A stretch of 5,303 nucleotides of DNA from Kiritimatiellales bacterium (lineage in GTDB: Bacteria > Verrucomicrobiota > Kiritimatiellia > Kiritimatiellales > Pontiellaceae). A program made the position numbers and the translations under genes. Positions 1 to 5,303 of the stretch are shown one piece after another; position 1 is the stretch's first letter, and each line of letters opens with the position of its first letter. Below the pieces are notes generated by a model. It worked only from the letters and a program-made list of their open reading frames with translations. It was not told the origin of the DNA and ran no database searches. The DNA is taken from NCBI GenBank assembly GCA_030621805.1, contig JAUXGY010000155.1:1-5303 (forward strand), in the 5' to 3' direction.

Positions 1-401
1 GCCAGACTTCGGCCTACATGCAGATCGAGCAGTATGGCAAGGCGCTGATCCCTTTGGAAACCCTACAGAAAAATAATTACCGGGAGAAGGAATACTACCG
101 GCAGATCGCCATCTGCAACGCCCAGCTTAAACAAAGCAAGGAATCCTTGCTTGCCCTTGGCCGGGCAACGCAACTATTCGAAAGTCGGATTATCGTAGGC
201 TGGGTTCAGGATCCAAGGTTTGACCCCATTCGGACGGATCGCGCATTTCAGGCCTTCCTCGATCGTGTTGCCGGTACGTCAACTCGGTTATGGCTTGAAA
301 AGCAGGCGGCCGAGCAAGCCAAGAAACCGGACAAGGTTCAGGAACTGGAGATCCCGACCGTCGATAAGCTGGACAATGAACTCCTTAAGCCTAGGAAATA
401 G
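1..401 (+). CDS. TPR-type repeat protein, C-terminal fragment (5' end outside window)
   Basis: The reading frame is open from the left edge (first full codon at base 3) to a TAG at 399-401, so this is the last ~132 residues of a longer protein. An ATG at base 18 lies inside the frame and is probably not the start, because the residues before it (QTSAY) continue a helix. The visible part has two amphipathic helical pairs of tetratricopeptide type (about nt 10-180, with AYMQIEQYGKALIPL and YYRQIAICNAQL). The segment DPRFDPIRTDRAFQAFLDRV follows; such 'D.-FDPIR-D--F' segments commonly close TPR arrays in bacterial proteins. The last ~40 residues are charged (QAAEQAKKPDK) and look disordered or coiled. 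TPRs mediate protein-protein contacts, so no enzymatic role can be read. The stop is 18 bases before the glycosyltransferase start, which suggests co-transcription. Sure of the coding frame; the TPR assignment is moderately sure. Confidence 0.75.
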   Translation, partial: QTSAYMQIEQYGKALIPLETLQKNNYREKEYYRQIAICNAQLKQSKESLLALGRATQLFESRIIVGWVQDPRFDPIRTDRAFQAFLDRVAGTSTRLWLEKQAAEQAKKPDKVQELEIPTVDKLDNELLKPRK

Positions 402-419
402 GGCGTTTCTTTCGCAGGC

Positions 420-1541
420 ATGAAGATCCTATTTATATCGTATACAGCGGTGTCGCTGAGCGGGGGGCAGGTGCGTCCGGTCGCCATGTTGCGTGCGTTG
501 GCGGATGCCGGTCACCAAGTTGATTTACTCGCACCCTTATCCGATCTGCCCGCTCACCCTAATATCGAGATTCTGGTGGAGCAGACTGAGCGCAAGCTTC
601 GGCGGGGCCGCCTCCGCTGGGCAGGGATCCGCGCCGCAGGCCAGAGTTACTACGATGCCATCCATGCCGTGGACGATGCAGTTTTCTTTGCTCACCGTCT
701 GTGCCGCTGGAAAAAAATCCCGCTCGTCTACGACGCCGTTCGGCGCTTTACGGGACCGACTGGAGAGGGGGTACCTAGACGTTACCAGTTGTTACCCTCC
801 TATTTTCAGCGGCTGGAATCGATGGTGCTGGAAAGGGCCGTATGCGTCTTTTCCCCCTGTTCCGCGCTCACCACCGATCTGCTTAATCTTAACCGCCAAG
901 CCAAAGTGATTCTGTTGGGAGACATCCCTCTGCAACCCTTATATGGTCCGCGAGAGGTGGATAAGCCCGCCCTCTTAAAGCGGTTTGGAAAGCGGCCCTC
1001 ATCGGTGGTCGTGTGTTGCGCTTTGTCGGGGTGTACTTCGGGATTCCGCAATATACTCATGGCGGCGCGTAAAGTGATGGACGAGGCCCCGGGGGCCGCC
1101 TTTTTCATTAAATGCAGTCAGCCTGCTTCCGCGAAAAAGATGGCGGAAAATTTGGATATCGAAGACCACTGCGTCTTTATTTCCGACGCCGATCCCGAAA
1201 CCTTCCTTTCCGCCCTCGACATTGCGGACGTTGTTCTTCTTGTTCCGCCGGGGAAGAGCCGTTATATCTGCCCGCAAATCTACACCTTGCTGAATGTCCC
1301 CGCGCCATTGGTCGCCATCCACGACCGTGCTCACGAAGCCCTCCTCACCGAAAAAACCGCCGTGTGCGTATTGTCCGGTTCTGAGGCGATGTCCGAAGGC
1401 ATCCTCCGCACCATCAAAGAGCCCCTCTTCTCGCTCAGTGTTGGAATCGAAGGCCAGCAGTTGGTTGCAGAGCGGCACACCTACTCGAGTTTTAAGCATC
1501 AGATTCGCATGGCCTATCACAAATTGTCTAAGCAGGAATAG
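420..1541 (+). CDS. Glycosyltransferase, GT-B fold, family-4-like
   Basis: A 373-residue protein, within the usual 350-420 range for GT4-type enzymes, which move a sugar from a nucleotide donor to an envelope lipid, glycan or protein acceptor at the cytoplasmic face. The N-terminus (MKILFISYTAVSLSGGQVRP) is the typical first Rossmann strand followed by the Gly-Gly loop at residues 15-16, then a helix (MLRALADAGHQVDLLAP). The C-terminal Rossmann half starts near residue 195 (SSVVVCCALSG) and has the 'NILMAARKVMDEAPGAAFFI' pattern seen in GT-B enzymes. At residues 276-300 (PPGKSRYICPQIYTLL then NVPAPLVAI), which align with the donor-binding segment, the two glutamates of the EX7E motif are absent. 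The start is fixed by the family N-terminus. No good Shine-Dalgarno sits upstream (AGG at 416-418 is only 1 base from ATG), so translation may be coupled to the preceding TPR gene. Acceptor and donor cannot be named. Confidence 0.82.
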   Translation: MKILFISYTAVSLSGGQVRPVAMLRALADAGHQVDLLAPLSDLPAHPNIEILVEQTERKLRRGRLRWAGIRAAGQSYYDAIHAVDDAVFFAHRLCRWKKIPLVYDAVRRFTGPTGEGVPRRYQLLPSYFQRLESMVLERAVCVFSPCSALTTDLLNLNRQAKVILLGDIPLQPLYGPREVDKPALLKRFGKRPSSVVVCCALSGCTSGFRNILMAARKVMDEAPGAAFFIKCSQPASAKKMAENLDIEDHCVFISDADPETFLSALDIADVVLLVPPGKSRYICPQIYTLLNVPAPLVAIHDRAHEALLTEKTAVCVLSGSEAMSEGILRTIKEPLFSLSVGIEGQQLVAERHTYSSFKHQIRMAYHKLSKQE

Positions 1542-1546
1542 AGATT
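1534..1546 (+). promoter_or_regulatory. Shine-Dalgarno and putative ATT start codon of comEC
   Basis: AGGA at 1534-1537 is followed by six bases and then ATT at 1544-1546, in frame with comEC. The spacing is ideal for a ribosome binding site, and it overlaps the end of the glycosyltransferase (TAG at 1539-1541). No ATG, GTG or TTG occurs in this frame between the upstream in-frame stop TAA (1529-1531) and GTG at 1610. ATA at 1538 is another non-standard option but touches the AGGA directly. AUU starts are known but rare (the classic case is infC of E. coli). The assignment is an inference from spacing and from the N-terminal homology that would otherwise be lost. Confidence 0.45.
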
Positions 1547-3127
1547 CCCATCACTGCGCCCGAAACAGGATTCGTTCAGCTCCGGCCCCTCGTTGGTATC
1601 GCGATTTGCGTGGCCCTTGGAATGGTGCTGGGGGCGGCCCGCCTGTTTCCCGCAACGGTTCTGCTGGTTTCCTCCGCCATCGGGTGGATCCTTGCCCTCG
1701 CCCTGTTCCGAACCAAAGCGTCTCGCCTCGCCGTGTTCGCCTGCATCGTCCTGCTTTCCGCCACGCGTTTCGCCGTGACTCCCGCCACAAGCTCCGCTCG
1801 GGAGATGAATCAGATTCTTCCGCAGCTTCCGCTTTGCAAGGTCCAGATCGTGGGGCGCATTACTGCGCCACCGGACTACCACGCCTATCGTTCCGGATCG
1901 CAGGGCACGTGGATCTTTCCCTTTGAATGTGAAGGAATCAAACAAGGGCATGTCTGGACCCGTCGCCACGGGAAGATCCAGATACGGATGACGGATGCAC
2001 CGTCGGATCTCTCCATTAAGCGCGGCCAGCGGCTTCACTTTTCCGGCGACCTGCGCAAGCGCGACTATCCTGGCCATGAATCGATTATGCTCGATGTCCC
2101 GGCGGCCGGGGACTGGAGACGCCTCGAAGACGCGCCGCGCTTTTCCCCGCTTGCCTTGGGTCAGCGGCTACGCGAGAAGGGCGCGCAAACGTTGGCGAAC
2201 GGGATCGAATCCCATTCCGACCAACTTGCCGTATATAAGGCGCTACTGCTCGGCTATCGGAAGGCCGTCCCACATGAAATATACAGCCGGTTTACCCAAA
2301 CCGGCACGGTTCATATTTTCGCAATTTCAGGCCTGCACGTCGGGATGGTGGGACTGTTCATCACCATCCTTCTCAAGAGCCTGGGTGTTCCGCGCGACAA
2401 GTGGGGCCTTTGGTTGCTTCCGCTGCTACTCTTATATGTCTGCTCCACGGGCATGAAATCCAGTGCGCTGCGGGCATGGACCATGGCCGCGGTCTACTTT
2501 CTCGCACCGCTCTTCCGGCGCAAGCCCGACGTCCCCACCGCCGTGGCTTTTGCCGCCATCCTGCTTCTATGGCTGAAACCCGAGGACATCCTTTCGGCAG
2601 GTTTCATCTTTTCCTTCACGGTCGTCTCTTTTCTGGTCATGGCCTTTTCCATCGTTCCCCGCCACTGGATGGTTGGTGCAAAAGGATGGCTGGGTCGGGT
2701 GCGCATCTACACGGTTTCCCTCGGCATCACTTCGGCCGCCGCCTTTATGGCCTCGGTTCCGCTGGCGGCCCTGTTGTTCGGCAACTTTTCCCCGGTGTCG
2801 TTGTTCGGGAACCTGTTGGTCGTCCCGCTGACGTTCTGCATTGTTCTGTCGGGATGGCTCTCCATGTTAATTCCTCCCGCATCGGAAATCTTCAACCATG
2901 CCGCCGTGGTATTCATCAACGGACTGTTGGGATCGGTTGAATTGCTCGCCGGGTTGCCCGGATCGCATCGTTCAGTACCGCCGCCTACCCTATTAGCCGT
3001 GGCCTTTTGGTACATCGGGTGGATCGCCCTATTCACGCATGCCCGCACGCCGCCGCAACGCCGCCGCGCCCTCGGCTGGGTGGCTCTTTCCATCGTCTGG
3101 ACGATAGCGCTGCAGGTTTTTGTCTAA
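1544..3127 (+). CDS. comEC: ComEC/Rec2-type DNA uptake channel protein, short form without beta-lactamase domain
   Basis: An inner-membrane protein of the competence family, expected to form the channel that carries single-stranded DNA into the cytoplasm. Residues are numbered from ATT at 1544 (527 aa; 505 aa from GTG 1610). Residues 16-35, 37-55 and 62-78 are hydrophobic helices at the start of the DUF4131 region, followed by a soluble beta-rich part (about 85-190). The Competence domain runs from about 215 to 500. Its hallmark HIFAISGLHVG is at residues 257-267, preceded by LLLGYRKAVP. Other conserved-looking pieces are SSALRAWTMAAVYFLAPLF, ILSAGFIFSFTVVSFLV and GNLLVVPLTF, all in membrane helices. 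The protein ends after the last helix; the C-terminal metallo-beta-lactamase-like nuclease domain of ~750-residue ComEC proteins is missing, as in other short forms. The start is unclear: GTG 1610 would cut the first helix, while the upstream frame reads FVQLRPLVGIAICVALG, a typical ComEC beginning. It lies 2 bases after the glycosyltransferase stop. Confidence 0.9.
   Translation: MPITAPETGFVQLRPLVGIAICVALGMVLGAARLFPATVLLVSSAIGWILALALFRTKASRLAVFACIVLLSATRFAVTPATSSAREMNQILPQLPLCKVQIVGRITAPPDYHAYRSGSQGTWIFPFECEGIKQGHVWTRRHGKIQIRMTDAPSDLSIKRGQRLHFSGDLRKRDYPGHESIMLDVPAAGDWRRLEDAPRFSPLALGQRLREKGAQTLANGIESHSDQLAVYKALLLGYRKAVPHEIYSRFTQTGTVHIFAISGLHVGMVGLFITILLKSLGVPRDKWGLWLLPLLLLYVCSTGMKSSALRAWTMAAVYFLAPLFRRKPDVPTAVAFAAILLLWLKPEDILSAGFIFSFTVVSFLVMAFSIVPRHWMVGAKGWLGRVRIYTVSLGITSAAAFMASVPLAALLFGNFSPVSLFGNLLVVPLTFCIVLSGWLSMLIPPASEIFNHAAVVFINGLLGSVELLAGLPGSHRSVPPPTLLAVAFWYIGWIALFTHARTPPQRRRALGWVALSIVWTIALQVFV
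2286..2305 (+). repeat. Perfect 8-bp inverted repeat inside comEC
   Basis: GCCGGTTT (2286-2293) and AAACCGGC (2298-2305) are exact reverse complements around a 4-base loop ACCC, so the mRNA could form a strong short hairpin. It encodes the segment around SRFTQTG, just before the conserved HIFAISGLHVG motif, and is followed by a moderately T-rich stretch (CATATTTTCGC) that is not a proper U-tract. It may be a coding coincidence. A role in transcription pausing or mRNA stability is only a possibility. Confidence 0.4.
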
Positions 3128-3146
3128 CCAATGTTTAAATAAAAAC

Positions 3147-3150
3147 GGAG
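3147..3150 (+). promoter_or_regulatory. Shine-Dalgarno of the GDPD-like gene
   Basis: GGAG lies 10 bases before ATG 3161 and 13 before the second in-frame ATG at 3164, which favours the first. The gap after comEC is AT-rich (TTTAAATAAAAA at about 3134-3145) and holds no hairpin. The gene could be read through from comEC or have its own weak promoter; no clear -35/-10 pair is seen. Confidence 0.6.
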
Positions 3151-3160
3151 TACAGATAGA

Positions 3161-4216
3161 ATGATGCAATACCATGCCAAGGCCCGTTTGCTGGCCGCCC
3201 TCTGTTTGATGTTGAGTGCCGGGCTAGCCGGGGCGGGTAACACCGGCCATCGGATGGGTGGGGACGTGTTTGCGCCCGAGAACACCTTGCTCTGCTACAA
3301 GCAGGCCCTCGAAACCCTTCAGGGACGTACCGATTTTCACTATGTGGAATTGGATATCCAAGAGACGAAGGATGGCCAGATTGTGGTTTTCCATGATACC
3401 GATGGCATCAAGCGAATGGTGCCAAGAAACAACCACAATCTGGCGGTGCTGGAAGAGGTGTTGTGTCGCATCGAGTTTGACAAGATTCGGATAAGCGATC
3501 TAACGCTGTCGCAAATCACGGAACTCACGCTGGAAAGCAAAGCTCGCATTCCTTCCTTGGAGGAGGTCCTCGAGGCATCCGTGCGCTGGAAGCTACGCAA
3601 GCCTATGCTCATCGAGATCAAATCCCTGCGCTCGGATCAATGCCGGTACAATCTCATTGCGCTGGTCGCGCGGTTTAGCGGATCGCTCGAGGTCGATTTT
3701 CTGGCCTTTGAAAAAAACTTTGATCGTTCGTTCCCGGATCCACTGAGATGGAAGGCCGCATTCAAGAAAAATGGGTTCAAGGTCTATGTGGCAAAGAAGC
3801 CCAAGACGTCCGAGTTTAATCTTGCGGGGGATGTGGCGGAAAACGCCATGGATTGGCATTTCGAAACCGTGTTGGAAGAGCAACCCTTTTCGATCGGCGA
3901 CGAGGGTTCGCGAATCCTCCGCTTCCCAATCAAGCTGCCCCGGACGGTGCCCCCGGGTTGCGCCCTGCGAATCGGAATCCACCACGGCAACGACAACTCC
4001 GGCGACAAAGGGCTGAGGTTTCGGCTGGTGGATGCGGAGGGCAGCGAACTGGTGGCTGGTTTTGTGAAATCAAAGAGGTGGAAATGGTTTGAAACACCCC
4101 TCGGGACAGAGCAAAAGCGCGTTCTTTTTTTGGAGGATAGCGATACCAAGTTTGCGGGAAAATACCCAGGGAACGGTGGTGCCGTAAAGGCAACGGTTGT
4201 TTTCAGGACACGATAA
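3161..4216 (+). CDS. Secreted glycerophosphodiester phosphodiesterase-like protein with beta-rich C-terminal extension
   Basis: A 351-residue protein. Residues 1-26 form a signal peptide (basic residues K7 and R9, then LLAALCLMLSAGLAGAG), so it acts in the periplasm or outside. Residues 30-215 resemble the GDPD TIM barrel, which hydrolyses glycerophosphodiesters to an alcohol and glycerol 3-phosphate. Visible active-site motifs are H30-R31 with GG and the PENT of residues 39-42, E63 and D65 in VELDIQETKDG, H78-D79 in VVFHD, and E152 and K154 in LIEIK. IPSLEEVLEA (130-139) matches the family's 'iPtLeevL' segment. The barrel appears short: after VDFLAFEKNFDRSFPDPLRW (178-197), similar to the family's 'i-SF---l---r--P' strand, the last barrel strands cannot be recognised. 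Residues ~232-351 instead look like a beta-sandwich (LRIGIHHGND, GLRFRLVDAEGSELV, VKATVVFRTR). The catalytic set looks intact, but substrate and activity are uncertain. It could bind or cleave another phosphodiester. It converges on hpt. Confidence 0.82.
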   Translation: MMQYHAKARLLAALCLMLSAGLAGAGNTGHRMGGDVFAPENTLLCYKQALETLQGRTDFHYVELDIQETKDGQIVVFHDTDGIKRMVPRNNHNLAVLEEVLCRIEFDKIRISDLTLSQITELTLESKARIPSLEEVLEASVRWKLRKPMLIEIKSLRSDQCRYNLIALVARFSGSLEVDFLAFEKNFDRSFPDPLRWKAAFKKNGFKVYVAKKPKTSEFNLAGDVAENAMDWHFETVLEEQPFSIGDEGSRILRFPIKLPRTVPPGCALRIGIHHGNDNSGDKGLRFRLVDAEGSELVAGFVKSKRWKWFETPLGTEQKRVLFLEDSDTKFAGKYPGNGGAVKATVVFRTR

Positions 4217-4232
4217 TCGGGTTGCAAAACGC

Positions 4233-4253
4233 CTAGCTGCGCTGTGGGGCTAG
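4233..4253 (-). terminator. Weak candidate terminator hairpin for hpt
   Basis: CTAGC (4233-4237) and GCTAG (4249-4253) can pair in the 33-base gap between the convergent genes; the second arm overlaps the hpt stop codon (4250-4252). On the minus strand the stem is followed by GCGTTTTGC, a short T-run. The stem is only 5 bp with an 11-base loop, so it is a poor intrinsic terminator. No better hairpin is present for either gene. Confidence 0.2.
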
Positions 4254-4789
4254 TCGTGAAAGGTGACTTTGGCGATGTGGGGGAGCTCGCGGTAGAGGTT
4301 GTCGTAGTCGAGGCCGTAGCCGACCACAAAGTGGTCGGCGATCGGGAAGCCGGCATGGTCCGCCTCTAGCTCGATGGCGCGGTGCGCCTTTTTGTCGAGT
4401 AGCACGCAGGTACGCACGGAATGCGCGCCGCGGGCGGCGAGCAATTCTTTGGTGAAGGCCAGCGTACGGCCCGTGTCGAGAATATCGTCTACCACCAGCA
4501 CATCGGACCCGGCGATCTCCTCGCGGATATCGTGAATGATTTTAACCTGACCGGATGAAGCGGTTCCCGAGCCATAGCTCGAAAGGGTCAGGAAATCAAT
4601 GCGTGGGTGCACATTGTGACGGTGGAAGCTGCGCATCAGGTCGGCCAAAAACATAAAGCTGCCTTTAAGAATTCCGACCACCACGAGGTTGTCTGAACCC
4701 CGAGTGGCAATGTCATCGACCAGTTTATCGACGCGGTCCGCAATGGTTTGCTTATCAATCAGGATTTCTTTTACATCATGTGCCTGCAT
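4250..4789 (-). CDS. hpt: Hypoxanthine phosphoribosyltransferase
   Basis: A cytoplasmic purine-salvage enzyme that joins hypoxanthine (and usually guanine) to PRPP to give IMP (GMP) and pyrophosphate. At 179 residues it is the normal length for the bacterial HPRT family. The family motifs are all present. They are the pyrophosphate-binding LKG loop at 41-43 in VVGILKGSFMFLADL, and SSYGSGTASSG (70-80), the flexible active-site loop. The PRPP-binding signature VVDDILDTGRTL follows at 99-110, with the acidic pair D101-D102 and catalytic-base aspartate D105. The purine-contact lysine falls in LLDKKAHR (K133/K134), and the C-terminal HFVVGYGLDYDNLYRELP (153-170) holds the base-stacking and magnesium-contacting D161. 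The start ATG (4787-4789, minus strand) has a strong GGAGG ribosome binding site 7 bases upstream (CCTCC at 4797-4801 on the + strand). It is divergent from the phosphatase gene and convergent with the GDPD-like gene, and is probably transcribed alone. Other PRTases lack the combined YGSGT-like loop and HFVVGYGLDY motif, so the call is firm. Confidence 0.97.
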   Translation of the reverse strand: MQAHDVKEILIDKQTIADRVDKLVDDIATRGSDNLVVVGILKGSFMFLADLMRSFHRHNVHPRIDFLTLSSYGSGTASSGQVKIIHDIREEIAGSDVLVVDDILDTGRTLAFTKELLAARGAHSVRTCVLLDKKAHRAIELEADHAGFPIADHFVVGYGLDYDNLYRELPHIAKVTFHD

Positions 4790-4811
4790 GGGGTAGCCTC
4801 CGGCTGCATAA

Positions 4812-4840
4812 TTTGTAATGCGTAATGCATTTTATAACAA
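4812..4840 (-). promoter_or_regulatory. Candidate sigma-70-type promoter for hpt
   Basis: On the minus strand, TTGTTA (4835-4840) and TACAAA (4812-4817) are separated by 17 bases and each match the -35 and -10 consensus in four of six positions. Transcription would begin around 4805, giving a leader just long enough for the GGAGG site at 4797-4801. The matches are modest and AT-rich sequence yields such pairs by chance, so this is tentative. Confidence 0.3.
4815..4828 (+). repeat. Tandem 7-bp direct repeat GTAATGC x2 in the hpt/phosphatase divergent region
   Basis: GTAATGC occurs twice back to back (4815-4821 and 4822-4828), and the second copy overlaps the palindrome ATGCAT (4825-4830). It lies between the candidate -35 and -10 of hpt, and 27-40 bases before the phosphatase start. 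Such a position would suit a regulator site serving both genes, but no known operator is recognised. The whole 4790-4854 interval is the only sizeable gap in the window and holds nothing else clear. Confidence 0.4.
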
Positions 4841-4842
4841 AC

Positions 4843-4846
4843 AGGA
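4843..4846 (+). promoter_or_regulatory. Shine-Dalgarno of the phosphatase gene
   Basis: AGGA lies 8 bases before ATG 4855 and supports that start, which directly begins a signal peptide. A -10-like TATAAC at 4833-4838 is too close to the start to leave a useful leader, so the real promoter is not identified. Confidence 0.55.
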
Positions 4847-4854
4847 AATTCAAT

Positions 4855-5303
4855 ATGACCCGCGCACATTCCATATTCTGTCCCATTCGTATCGGCCTAT
4901 TGCTCCTGCTTCCTTCGTTGGCCTTGGGCAAGGCGGAGTTTTATCGTCTCTCTTGGCGCGGCGACCCTTCCACCACGATGGTCATTGGCTGGAATCAAGT
5001 CTCGGGCTCCGATCCAGAGGTGTGCTTCGACACCGTCGACCACGGAAAGAAGGCGATCGCCTACCGAGGCCGCCGTGCCCCCGATCGGGTGGTGGAATAC
5101 CGTGGCTTGACCACCCATTTTGTGCGGCTCGAAAACCTCAAGCCGGATACGGCCTACTATTTCGTGGTCAGTGATAGCGAGGGCGTGGGCCGTCGCCTTT
5201 GGTTCCGCACGGCACCGGCCACTCCGAAACCGTTTACCTTCATCACCGGCGGCGACTCGCTGACCGTTTCCAAAGAGGATCCCGCGCTTCCGGTCCGGCG
5301 CGC
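4855..5303 (+). CDS. Secreted purple-acid-phosphatase-like metallophosphoesterase, N-terminal part (3' end outside window)
   Basis: The frame runs from ATG 4855 to the right edge (149 codons) with no stop. Residues 1-25 are a signal peptide (R3, R12, then IGLLLLLPSLALG), probably cut after ALG, so the protein is exported. Residues ~28-122 form a fibronectin-III-like domain of the purple acid phosphatase N-terminal type: YRLSWRGDPSTTMVIGWNQ, then LTTHFVRLENLKPDTAYYFV, ending in GRRLWFRTAP. That 'H-V-L--L-P-T-Y-Y-V' and 'F-T-P' pattern is typical. The catalytic metallophosphoesterase domain begins at 127 with FTFITGGDS, where D134 would be the first metal ligand. The other ligands (further Asp, Asn and His motifs) lie beyond the window, so activity cannot be confirmed. 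Expected role: release of phosphate from phosphoesters in the periplasm or outside, using a two-metal centre. It is divergent from hpt. A non-phosphatase member of the calcineurin-like superfamily remains possible. Confidence 0.85.
   Translation, partial: MTRAHSIFCPIRIGLLLLLPSLALGKAEFYRLSWRGDPSTTMVIGWNQVSGSDPEVCFDTVDHGKKAIAYRGRRAPDRVVEYRGLTTHFVRLENLKPDTAYYFVVSDSEGVGRRLWFRTAPATPKPFTFITGGDSLTVSKEDPALPVRR

Noticed and set aside
1085..1097. GGCCCC-G-GGGGCC palindrome in the glycosyltransferase gene
   Set aside because: It has a one-base centre, so it cannot form a normal hairpin loop. It encodes ordinary EAPGA residues and fits chance in GC-rich coding sequence.
999..1520. Long minus-strand open frame (173 codons) across the glycosyltransferase
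   Set aside because: It lies antisense to a clear GT-B coding frame, its translation has no family-like pattern, and it is explained by codon bias of the real gene.
1610..1612. GTG at 1610 as the comEC start
   Set aside because: It falls within the first transmembrane helix, lacks a ribosome binding site, and leaves out upstream residues that match the family N-terminus. It remains the first standard start codon, so automated annotation may choose it.
1294..1926. Plus-strand 210-codon open frame across the glycosyltransferase/comEC junction
   Set aside because: Its translation is Arg/Ser/Pro-rich with no domain pattern and it overlaps two real genes in another frame. It does not rescue the comEC start.
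1517..2077. Minus-strand 186-codon open frame over the comEC N-terminal region
   Set aside because: Low-complexity charged translation opposite a well-supported gene; a shadow frame.
3784..4356. Minus-strand 190-codon open frame over the GDPD 3' end and the hpt 3' end
   Set aside because: Ser/Thr/Pro-rich translation that overlaps hpt on the same strand in another frame; no recognisable motif.
4813..4838. TTGTAA / TATAAC as a plus-strand promoter for the phosphatase
   Set aside because: The spacing is only 14 bases and transcription would begin at about the ribosome binding site, leaving no usable leader.
4818..5174. Plus-strand 118-codon open frame starting upstream of the phosphatase
   Set aside because: It is out of frame with the signal peptide and Fn3-like domain that start at 4855, and its translation shows no domain pattern.

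Overview
The window looks like ordinary chromosome from a Gram-negative-type bacterium of moderately high G+C content. It carries six protein-coding genes, two of them cut by the window edges. The mix of a TPR protein, a glycosyltransferase, a short ComEC, and secreted GDPD-like and purple-acid-phosphatase-like proteins with Fn3/beta-sandwich parts would suit the PVC superphylum (for example Kiritimatiellota). That placement is an impression from gene style, not a proven assignment. No mobile element, CRISPR array, tRNA or rRNA is visible.

Layout. Bases 1-3127 hold three tightly packed + strand genes: the C-terminal end of a TPR-type protein (stop at 401), a GT-B fold family-4-like glycosyltransferase (420-1541), and a ComEC/Rec2-type membrane protein (about 1544-3127). 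The gaps are 18 and 2 bases, so they are probably one transcript. A 33-base AT-rich gap with a good ribosome binding site leads to a secreted glycerophosphodiester phosphodiesterase-like protein (3161-4216, +). It converges on hypoxanthine phosphoribosyltransferase (hpt, 4250-4789, -). A 65-base AT-rich divergent region then leads to the first 149 codons of a secreted purple-acid-phosphatase-like metallophosphoesterase (4855 to the right edge, +).

How the genes may work together. The TPR and glycosyltransferase genes suggest cell-envelope or polysaccharide work. ComEC is the inner-membrane channel for single-stranded DNA uptake. hpt is housekeeping purine salvage. The GDPD-like and phosphatase-like proteins both carry signal peptides and could act in sequence on phosphodiesters outside the cytoplasm. 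That link is inferred from chemistry and proximity only.

Points worth a second look: comEC has no ATG, GTG or TTG where its conserved N-terminus should start, and an ATT codon with a well-placed Shine-Dalgarno is the best candidate. The GDPD barrel seems to lose its last strands and continue into a beta-rich tail. The glycosyltransferase lacks the usual family-4 acidic motif. The hpt/phosphatase divergent region contains a perfect tandem 7-bp repeat. I found nothing that amounts to a clearly new multi-gene system.
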